64,000 nucleotides of DNA, taken from contig NMRA01000740.1 in assembly GCA_002633005.1 (NCBI GenBank), positions 37,673 through 101,672 of the forward strand, read 5' to 3'. Both the position numbers and the translations under genes were made by a program. The notes beneath the pieces are model-generated. The model worked only from the letters and a program-made list of their open reading frames with translations. It was not told the origin of the DNA and made no database searches. Positions within the stretch are counted from its first letter, which is position 1. Every line of letters starts with the position of its first letter. The DNA is from Phoronis australis (lineage: Eukaryota; Phoronida; Phoronidae). This document shows, one piece after another, positions 43,601 to 55,600 of this stretch.

Positions 43601-46600
43601 TTTTGATGTCATGTACTAGAAAATTTGCCCTGCAGATACAGTCAGAAGTCTATCCGTATTTACAGATTGGCGATAAGGAAGCTTCAGTGCTAATAAATCA
43701 AAATAGATGTATTACTGAGGGAAAGGGATTAGCCACATGAATATAACAAATGAAGACAAAGATCCCCTGCTTCACACTGTGGCAGGAAAGAGCAATTTTT
43801 ATTATGTCAAAGTTTTCCGTCACCGCTAAAAATGACTATTATAACAAAAAATACAGTTTTTATCGTACAACAGCTGTAATAAAACAAAACATGTGAAAAT
43901 TATAAATAGCAAGATAGTCAGTCTTTGAAAAATAGAAATAAGACTATACCGGCCATTATTTCTGTTCGTGTCCAATAACTGAATAGCTACCATACTATAG
44001 CTAAAAGGGAACTTACTCTTAATTTTTCCTCCCTCTCTCTCATAAGTGTCTCCCTGTCGACCAGTTTGAGTACAGGAGGCTGGCCCTCGTGGTCTTCCAG
44101 TCTCACACCCAGGTTAGGTAGCACATGCTCACGAAGGGCGTCACACAATTTTAAGATATCAGTGGCTGTCAACAGAATGCAGAACAGTGACTGCATTGCA
44201 GTGGATGAGGTTGGCAAAGAAAGCTATAGCTGAAGCTAAATCAAATTGTATAGTATAATACAAAGGTTTTGAAAAGTAGTACTTCAAACCTTAGCCAAAG
44301 TTGCACAAAATAAATGTGCCAAGGAGCCAGTCCCACCGAGGCAGTTCTCGGCATAACCTCAAAATGGGACAAAACTAAGTAGGAACCCATGTAGCATTGT
44401 TCAATCTGAGTACGTAACCTCAGGATTGTGTCGCATTCGAGGTGTGTTGTTTACTTAAGTGACCCATTTCCTCACGTCTCTTGCCAAGTTTAACAAGATG
44501 TAATTCCTAGTCATTTTGTTTGAATTCTTTTGGTTTTTATTGTACACCTCACCCTGCCATCTTTGAAAACAACAAAATTCATCTGGAAATAACAAGAATT
44601 TAGGGTTCCAAAGTTATAGCACCTAGATTCTCTAAACTTATAATTTGAATTCAACAATTTTCGATACTGACTTTAACATTCTGAAAAACTTTAAAAGTGA
44701 GAATAGAACAAGGTTTTAAGTTGTTGAATTCTTGTCTCATTTTTGATTGGTTTTGAATTGCTTGGAATTGAAATAAGACCAGCGTTTTTGCAAGTTTTGA
44801 ATTTTTTAAGAAACATTATAATTGGTAATCCACAAAATAAAGAATGAGTACTAGGTTTTCCTAGGAGCACACTTTTTATGGGACACCCACTACACTTTTC
44901 AACAATTACGTAGAGAAAATGCAAAGACACTTGGGTATTTTTTTAACAAGATCAACTACACTGATTCGTTTTGATGCATCACAAATGAAACATTCGGTTT
45001 ATTCTGGACTTCAACCACCTCATTCACCAGTCCATGGCAAAATTTACTGTCCACCACCTGTCATTGTGTTTACTTAAACAATTACTGAATTACCTTTTTA
45101 ACAATGTGATACAACATACCACAATCATAAATTGTAGTTACCTTTTTGTTGCCTAGCAACCTGTCTGATCTCCTCCCTGAAGTTTGCTAAAGTTGTCAAG
45201 TATGGCATAACTGTTTCTTCAAACTACAAAAATATCAATAAAAGTATAAAGCAAGGCAGAGAAAGCAAACGAAAAGCATGAAGAAATACAGAAACTCCCG
45301 GACAGCTAAGACCCCTGTAGGGAATATAAAGAATAAGAGCAACGTAGAGCGAAGATATGACCTCATCATGTGTACCGCATAAAACATGCATGATCACCAT
45401 AGCAAGGATGGTCATTATTCCAAACACTGCCAATAGAGGGAGCAATACCAAATGAATAAACTAAATATAGCCTCTAGGGGCATAAAGCATGTCTGCAATG
45501 TTGTCCTCAATAGGAGCACACCAACTACCTTGCATCATGATTCCTCAACATTTATAGACTGACATGAAAAAAAATCAGACACACTACCGTTTTCCCGTCA
45601 TGGCACTCAACTCTGTTAACAACAAAAAGGGCTGGTAACAGCTACCAAGGCGGCAAAATTCTAATAGCAGAAAGGCTCCGACATTTTCCTGTTAATTTTC
45701 CTTTATTCTCGGTCATGAGGGAAGACTACTCTGAGGGGGAAATCCCTTTCTGCCAGACGTAATGACAGGGAGTTCTCTGTCATTTTGTCTGAATACTTTT
45801 GTTTTGCTGTAACCTCAGCCCGTTATCCAATAGTAACATGTAGATAAATTACACAAATGCTTTAAATGTGTTATTTTAAATCAACATTAATTCTGACTTT
45901 AAAGGACTTACGTTAGCAGATTGGTTTGAGCATTGTGGGAAACCCAGTGGCTCGTCGCCCTCAATAGCACCAAACACCTGGAATAAATGACACAGCATGG
46001 AAATGAAGAGAATCTGTTCATCATAGCACAACTGTTAGTGCAAACAAAAACCAAGACAGGGGAAACTAAACTGCAAATTTACCACGAACAACGAGAAAAA
46101 TCACAAGAGGTTAGGAAATTTTAATTGTCCAAACAGAATGAAGTGAAAACACGCAACAGAACATCCTCATGCTGACTCTATGAACTCACTGTTTTTGCAG
46201 TAAGCCCTTTTCAATATGCTATATTTTGTAAATCTTCACGAACTCTATGTTGTAGTAAATGACAAGCACTGGTGGGAATAATCCCTCAAACAAAAAATTC
46301 CCACCTCTCAGAAGGCACAAGCACCTTTCCCTTCAGGCGAGTGAGGATCCTGCTCGTGGTTTACAAAATACACTCTGAACTAACTGCCATAAAAAGCAAG
46401 TAGAAAATCTCTCCAAGACAAAAAAAAAACAATTCAACAAAACAAAATATAATTCTTTCAAAACAGACAGTGCTCAAACTAAGCACTTCAAAGATGTGTT
46501 TGCATGAGCATGCTCGGGGCATAAACTGCCGCGCCGTGAAAAGCTAACGTGTAGAATCGGGTTTGTTTAATCAGCAATAACGAAGTCAACTCAGTTCCTT

Positions 46601-49600
46601 TGAAACACTGAAATCACCTCCTAAAGATGTCGCTGCATGCTCCTAACTATGCTACTGTGTAGCAGGAACTAAATGACAATACTATTTAAACATAATCTAC
46701 ACTAAACAAAGTGCAGTTGTATTCATTGACAACTTGTAAATGTGTAAACAAAAAATTCAGCAAATATTTGACCTTTGCACCAATGACGTACATCGCGGGC
46801 TCATATGGCCTGCATCATGCAGTGTTATTCCCCAGCACCATGTCACGATACCTACTGGACACAGTTCAGTGATTTGAGGTGGATCATTTTCGCCACAAAG
46901 CTCGTTCTTAAAAACATTTGGCAACTTCAACCTACTTCATATTCACATTGTCGATATATGTTGTGCTTCTAACTAATTTGGTCATGCAATCACAGAAATA
47001 TGGAATTAGCCTGCAAGTTCTACTTAAACCAGTGATATTAAATCACACCAAGAGTTTTCCTAAATCTCAAAGCCTGTATTTGTAAATCACCACTGGCCAA
47101 ACTAACAGTTACCCACCTTTAACATCCATGTTAAGTAGTGTGCTGTGTTAGTCAGCAGTCCTCTGTCCGGGTTCTGTTTCTCAGATCTCTTTTTACTGAT
47201 GTAAGTGTTTACGGCCGTCACTAGGTCTCTGAGATGCACTAAGGCTGTCTTGGTATCAACAGAGTCTGGTGGCAGAGAACAATGATCAGTCAGATGTGAT
47301 CTCTAGGTTCGAGATGTTTAAATAATTTGAGCAGTCGATAAATTGACAATCGCTCCGCCCACTCCATCATGCGATGTACCCTCCAACAAATAAAAACAAT
47401 GGCTGCATATAATCAAGTGTGTCTAAGTGAAATGCCAGGTGATTTTGGATAATTATTTGGCTCAACAAGCCATCAACGGAAGGACAATGACTGGCAAGTG
47501 CTGTTAAATTTTTGGGTGTGGTTAAAGGCTTTCGGAATGCATATATGTGGTGCTTGAAAGCCAGAGAGGGAGGGACTTTCTTCGGTCACAGGACAAAGGC
47601 AGGGACAAAAGTGTCAGATTCCGTGAAAAGTTTCACCACACATGTCTAAAACAGATTCATTGCTGAAAGTAACAAAAGTCTTGAATGGTTGGCTTAACAC
47701 TGACAAACTTTTCTGAAGCTGGTTTTGGCTCTTTCTGTGAAACTTTGAGAATATTCTCGAACAGTTCGCAAAAATCAAGCACTCAAAAATGGCCACCTAA
47801 TTCTGAACAATCCCCTTGAAGTAGGTCACAAATAATTTTAGTTTCACAGGAAATTTGGCAAAGATTGAGCTTCTTGACTGGTTGCAACAGAAGATCGCCA
47901 CCAAATTCTCTAAAATTATCAATAGCTCAAAAATACCTGTTATTTTTTGTAACTCTCTAAAACCCTACCTAAAAACTTTCACTGTCATATATGATTAATT
48001 AGAGTGCACAGAAAAGTGTGCTGACAGTTTTTCAAGCTCAAAAATACTGTACAGTGTACAATTTTTCAGATGAGAAAGAGTGCGTCTACTTTTCCGACAA
48101 ACATTTTTTTGTTTTATTCAGGAAACAGTTAGCCAATCAGTGGGTGTCGTAATTTGACACGAGAGCCTCGTGACGTGTTGTCAATAGATCATGTGATGTA
48201 TTGACAACACTGAGATGTACATTCAATTGTGGGTTCATACCAACGATGGCCACTTGTTTACAAAAGTTTGTTGACAACAGATAACTACTACATTGTGACC
48301 CTGCTCATGACAGGCATGAATGACCTCAAGACATGTTAAATGCAAAATGACAGCCAATGACATGATTAGAAAATATCATGTGGTTTTTGTTAGCCAATTG
48401 TTACGTGACACAATTACTATAATTTAGGCTGCACTTCCAGTAGGTATCTGGCAGTTGAGCTAGTAGGACCTGCTTCAGTGGACTGATGAAATAGTTCATT
48501 AGGGCACCATCTCATAGATTCTAGAAACAATCTTACAAAGGCAAAGGCGTCCTCTTGTGGAGGTTTTATGTGTCACCTAGGCACCACAAGAGGGTTAGAC
48601 TTACCACAGAGTGCCTCATGAACTGCAGCTCTTTTCTCCAAATACCTGAAACACAAATCACATGCTGTAAGCCAACTGCAATGAAATGTCAAAAGTAACC
48701 TGCACACTATTAGTTCGGCACCACATTTCAAATGGAAGGAACTCTGGATCAGAGCAGCATTGAGCTGCTCGGTCCCTCTGTACTCAGCTGCAATCTAGAC
48801 AGTGGCCAATCTAGACAGTGGCCAAGCTAGACAGTGGCCAATCATGAGCCTAGTAGCAGTGAAGCAAAGTGGTCTTGTCTCGAGTCAATTTCCAATGAAA
48901 CATCACAAAGACTCACTTGTTGTTAAGCTGCACTTCACTATCTGCCCATTTCTGAAATGGTTCCGTTCCATGTGATGGCACACTGCGCAGAATGTCCTTC
49001 ACTGTCAGAAAGAACTCCTGAAATATTCAAGTATTTTCGAGGATCTACAAATGGAGAGAACCATGCTGGGAAAAGCAAAGGATGGTTTAAACAGATATGA
49101 AAACCTGGAAGTCACTTTGATCATGCTAAGAATGGAATGCAACTAAAACGAAAGCCATTGAAATAGGAATGCAACAGCTGCCTATCGCATCACTTCTGAG
49201 TAAAAACAACAATTAATGAGTGAGCTGGCTAAGTCTTACACTGAAGTGCTTTTCAAACAGGAGAGCCACCTCCATTGTATTAGAACTGTAGTCGAGTGTG
49301 TCCTTCCAGGAGTGTAGTAGAAAGGCCAGCCTCAGTTGGCGTGCTGTGTGTTGCTGCACCGCCTCCTTGATGGTGATGAAATTCTTCAGTGATTTGGACA
49401 TCTTACAGCCTTCGATGTGCAGATGGCCGGTGTGTAGGAAATAGCGCACCCAGTGGTCATTACCGAAGTATGCCTGACGAAAAACATGAAGAAAAGAACT
49501 GTAAAAATTTTTAAAATTGGGGAAAAATAAGCTATAAAATTACCATATATTTCTATTTTCAGAAGCTTACCACTCTTGCAAATGCTCAAAAAAAAACCAA

Positions 49601-52600
49601 ATGTTGTTTGGTAATAGCTCCGCCATACAAAATCAAATTTTCCAGAAAAGTCATTTTTGTTCAGAAATTCGACAAAATGAAATTCCCAAACACGAATTTT
49701 ACTGTATGATGTGGACATACTACAACCTTCAATGTCAGGGCTTGGAATGACCAATGACAAAACACGCGGAAACTTTTACGGCCCAAAACATGCGCGCTAC
49801 CCAGCCTTGAAATAGTCGCTGTGAACCTTTCTCCAACAAAAATCGGGAGGACTAAAAAAAAAACTCCCACCCCCACACATTTTTGGCTGCAGAGCCGTAG
49901 TATTTGTCACCACAGTTTACAATCACACGAGACGCCATTGAAAATCCCACCACGCTATCCCAGATGCCCCGGCGATGTTGACAATTTACGTTCCTCCGAA
50001 ACATAAAGAGCAACTTACGCTTTTCAAGGTGCAAGTCGTCGGCAACGCCGTGGTAAGAAAGAAATTTGCCGTGGAAATTTTATATCAAATCCGATTTTTT
50101 TTTACGCGGAAATATAATAAAATGGGCGGACAAAACATTTGAAAAAAGCGGAAATCCGCGTTTCCGCGGAAAATTCCAAGCCTTGCAATGTGCAGATGGA
50201 CTGGCAAATTACCCAAAATCTGGCAAGATTGCAACTTGATGTATTTTGGACTCAAATCTGTTTTGCCGGCAATGCATACTTGCATACAACAACTCAAATG
50301 TCCGTACAAATAACCATGTTTTGCAAATGGTAGATGGGTAAAACATCATGCTCCAACATCGTTTTCCCAGAAAAGTCTACCAATCAACACGCTTTACTAT
50401 TTAGAAGATCGGGCAACATTTCCAATTTAGAGTTTAACAGTAACGTCAGTAAACATTTATTCAAGGTGAAAAAAAACGTTGATTACGCACCTTGCACAAT
50501 AAAAAGTGAATGTGAGTCGTGTCACTAGCTAAGCGTTTAAAAAGACATTTCCAAACATTTTATTGACCAAGACTGCGCCAGGACCTCATGACAAAAGAAA
50601 CGTTCAAGCCATTCCTCCAAAGGCAAGGGGGACGGCACATACAGTAGCAAAACAGATGGCGGTGGGGGGAGGGGGGATTGAAGAGGGCTTTCCAACTGTC
50701 CCTTCAGCAATATATTGGTCATTAAACAATTTAAAAGGACCAGAACCTCAGTGTATAGTACACTGAAGCATGGCAGAATCATTCTGAATAGCACCCGGGA
50801 TGACAGAGAAGAATGCAAACACAAGACTACCCATCAGCCATTCAGGCCCATTCCACAGGTTTCCTCTAGAAGTCCAAGTACTGTCCATTTGACAAAATTA
50901 CAGTGAAATGCACTTAATGCATGTTCATCAGCCAATTTTTCCCATTTGCTTGAATAAACAGCAAAACAATTTCTATCGGGAGGTGCTTCTGCAGGAATAT
51001 TCACCATTCTCAAGCTATGAATCAAGAATGACAAGCCTTGGTATGTGTTGAAACAAGTCGCAAATAAAACACCAGGTTGTATCAAATCAATCATCAAAGT
51101 TGCATTCCACTATGTTTAGAAGTCAGTTTAAAAATATTTGAAGTTCTAAACCGAAGAGTTTCAGCATTTATTTACTTTGTCTAAGTAACCCCCTAACTAG
51201 TGTCAAATGAGTCAGAAAGTTCTAAGCACTACAAAGTTAACGCAAAAGGGCGACATAATATCTGTCAAAAGAATTTTCCTCGTTCCTTTCACGCCTTGTT
51301 CCTAAAATACACACTTAATCTTGTCACAAGAACAAAATGTTTAGACTCAGTAACTAGGTCAACTGGGGTCATCAAGCTTATGTGGTCATTGCTTTGTGGC
51401 GTGACTGAACTTTTTTGAACAGAATTCCTACCACCATTTGTGAAGTTCAGGCCAACTTCAATAAAATCAACAATATTCTTACACATCAGTGGACCTGTTG
51501 AGGGTTTGTATGTTCCTCTTGATCAAAGAAAAAATCCTATCATGGTATGGGAAATTTTGAAACCGACTTTATAAAGAAAAAAGGCCGAATTCTTTTTTTC
51601 ATTTTAGCTGGCTGAACAAGGCAAAACGCAGCATTAAAGATACATGTCACCGCAAGATCATTTTCCCAGATTCCGTGTGACGAACAGTTGCACCAAACGT
51701 CCCTGAAACAAGTACCTGACCTCGCTGGATTAGCTCTGACCATGCCTGATTCCAGCAACTGACCCAGTTGAATCTCTAACCATGCCAACAAGGCAGACAA
51801 GAATGAATCATTGTTACAACACTCACCTCAGATTGGGCCAGTTCATTGTCGTGGTGAGGAAACTTAAGATCATATCCACCTGTGTGTATATCTAGAGAGT
51901 CTCCCAGTACACCACTCGCCATTGCCGAACACTCGATGTGCCAGCCTGGACGACCCTGCAATGAACGAAGCCACACCATTGGACACAAACATGCCATGAT
52001 GTAGATGATAAACTTACATGCCTGGCTGAATATTCAAACTAGCCTAGCACCACATAAACGCAGTTTTGTGAAGCAACAAATTGCAGTCAAACTTTCTTTA
52101 GCCAGCAATGAAATTTATTATAAAGAACATAAAATGCGAAAAACTGTGCTGCTTGGCACGTAAACATATAAGTTAACTAGAAAGTATAATTAGAAAAGTA
52201 TTCATTGTCTGATTAACATTCAGCATTGGGCAAGGTTCCGCAAAAGCTTTCAGATGCTGAATACACTGAGATACCAGGCACCCATCCTCACCTGCGAGTC
52301 CATGACGCTTTTCAAAGTTTGCTTGAAGAAAAATTACAATCAAAATATAACTTAAAAGTTCCAATAATAATGATTAAGAAAAGAGACTAAAAGTAACAAT
52401 CGAATTCTTATCAAGCAAACTTTGAAAATAAGCTTTACTGTCTTCTTTTTGTTTGTATAAGCCTTTCAGACGTACTTTGCGAATGCTGAATACACTGAGA
52501 TACCAAACACACATTCTCACCTTTCCCCACTGTGAGTCCCACGATGGCTCACCAGGCTTGGACGCCTTCCACAGGGCAAAGTCATTGGCACTACGCTTCT

Positions 52601-55600
52601 CATTGAGTCGGTCTTCAGATATACTCAGATCACCTGACATTGAGACAATAAATGTCGTTTGTGTTGGTGGTGAGAAAACTGCATTTAACCTCATTAACAT
52701 TTCTACCTAAGTTCAAACATTCCAGCTTATCAACCAAAACAGCACTAAGTTATAAAATTGAAACCACAAAATGTACCAGATATGCCAATAATATCTAGGC
52801 TGATGCACCTGTGTGAAATAATGCAATTTAAAAAAATATCTTTGCACAAGTGATTTATAAACAGGGACATGTGCCTACGCTCAACTCCAAGAGCGCCCAG
52901 GTATCCTTAAAGCATACGAGCATACATAACTGGCTGTTTTTGTGCGATTTTGCCAATTATCACTACATTCAATGAAAAAAGTGAATAATTGTTAAACTGA
53001 AAACTTTTCGAAAACGTGCTTCTCGGCTTTGTTCCTAGGGCAAATGCGCCTGTTGCTGCTAAATGCAATGGCATGGGCTAAATATGGACTCACAGTAAGC
53101 AAACAACTGAATCAGATTTACACCTTACAACGTTAACATATAGCAAATAGATTCAACTTCTATAGTGAGCATTACCTTCTCCGTCTAACATAGCTTTTGT
53201 GTCACCAAATGCTTCAGGCACTAGCTTGGCGTAGAAGTGTCCGTCTGCTTGACTGAACCGGCCAGTGTCGAAGTAGACTGAACCATGTGACACGTACGCG
53301 TAGCCATTATCAATGATTCTCTGTACATAGTCAATGATCTCCGGCACATACTCACTGACACGTGTCACAACATCGGCTGGCAGCACCTGATGAAGCGATA
53401 GAAGATGACAGCTCAGTGAAGATGGTAGGTACCTCTAACTGGAGACACCAGGAACTAACTACTGGCTAAGTTGTCTGGAACAACTTGGGTAATGGTCTGA
53501 TATAACGTGCCCAAATTTGGAGAACCAGTTTTCTCCACTGATTAACGGGCATCAAAATGTTTCTGAAAATACATGCACGTTATATCCGACTATTGTCACA
53601 ACTTCAATATTTTTGTAGCATCAGAAATTCGAGATTACCTTAGCCAAGGTTTATCAACTCTCAACTAACACCTATGAGCTGAAACCAGAGCGACAAAAAA
53701 TTCGCATTCGTTGCAACAAAAAATCACGTTCGTTACTTCACACGCAGTATACTCTAAGTGAATGCCTCAGAGGAGGGCAGAATCATATATTAAATTTTCT
53801 GAGAGTTGCATGAAGTCCAGATAAGTGAGAGCCTGATATGCACACTAACTGTTTAGAAACACATTTGAGGATTAGAAAACACTCAAGATGTTGCACATGT
53901 ATGAGATACGACTAACTAATTTTAGGGTAAAGTTATTTAGTTTTAAAAAATTGAATACAAGTACTAAATTTTTGGTCTAAAAAACATTGAAATTCCCAAG
54001 CAACATGTTATAATCAGCTAATAATCAAATGATTGACATTTAATTGCTTTCAATGCCATTCATGATTTTCACCATAACTTTGATGACTCTTGGACCTGAC
54101 ACAACCAAACTTCACATCGACTAAAACATCGTTCAATTTCACGGCAAATTCCAAATTTCAAGCAATATGATTGCCCGATTTGCACGCAGAATTTCATATA
54201 AAGTATGGTGGTCTTCAACAAGGTAAAATATATAAACTGCAGCTATTCATCAGTCACTGAAGGTGTGAGCTCAACATTGTAGAGAATAAAGAATAAAGGA
54301 CAGACATAGACACCTCTCTGCATTTGCACCTCTGTCGGTTTCCGCATAATTACACAACTATGGCAAAACAATGTAAATGTAAAATAGAACTTATAACAAA
54401 ATGTTCTCAAAAATATTACTTGTTTTTGTCATTTCCAGTATCTTCGTTAGTAACTAAATGTCATGGTGCTACATTCACGAAGGCGCAATAGGAGATTATT
54501 TTAGCTCTCTGTATGCATTTCACCTACATTCAGTGATTCCATGTCTTGATGAAACTCTGCCTCAAACTGCCGTGGAAGATCTGTGAATATTGAGTTGTCC
54601 ACCACTTCACCACCATGCGATGAATCCAACCAATCACACAACGGATCACAAGCATCGGCAAGAAGTTGCTACAAGACAATGCGCCACAATTTTAGTTAAG
54701 GCCAAGTGTAATATGCCACTCAATTACAACAAACTTTCATTTTCTAGATTTTAGAAATTATGACACACCAGCTCAAACATTTAGTTTAAGCACAAAAAAA
54801 GTATAAATCACAACTTCTGGAAAGCACAGTAAAATAAATTTCCCAACATAATAGATCTGCCCGACTCCTTCTAAATGGGGATCGATGCTTGACTAGCTCA
54901 AATGAAAATTCCGTCGCCATCTGCCAGAGCTAATAGGCAAGGTCCTAGACCCGGAGTCAGACAACTTAAATCGGCCCCCTCCATGTCCATTCAAAGAGGG
55001 GTCCTTGGCTTTAACCCAGGCAGCCTTTCTGACACTTCGCTCAAACCAAGAACTCTCTGTCCAGTACCCAAATGTCCGCTGTCAGTAAGTCATCAACCCT
55101 CAGCAGAAGCAGACAAGCAGCTCCGCAACGTCGGGAAAGTCATTTCAAACTAAGTACGTTTTTTGTTTTGCATCTAATTATTCACCTGCGTGAATGATAA
55201 TGTATATCATCTACTTAATAGTCAAAACGCGAGTCTACAAAAGCTGTTGTCACGTAACATACACCAAACCGTAACACTCAATGACACCAATGCACCCACT
55301 GTGCATGTTTCAACAGTCACCTTGGACCAACATAATACCTCTTTAGCGCTATCAACTAGCGCTCCCTGTTGTGAACTTAAAGTATCTTCTAATTTAGACA
55401 CAGCATCTTCAACCTTGTTCACAATCTTATCCAGCATGTTACGTTTATCTGGGTCTGTTTCTTGTGCCTGTTTGACTAGAAATGGCTGAAAGTAAAACAA
55501 AGACTCAACTCATCAATACATGCTGAGAGAGCAAGATGCAATTACTGCAAGTCAGACACAGCTCATTAGTTTGTACTATCAAGAAGGCCATCAAACACAA

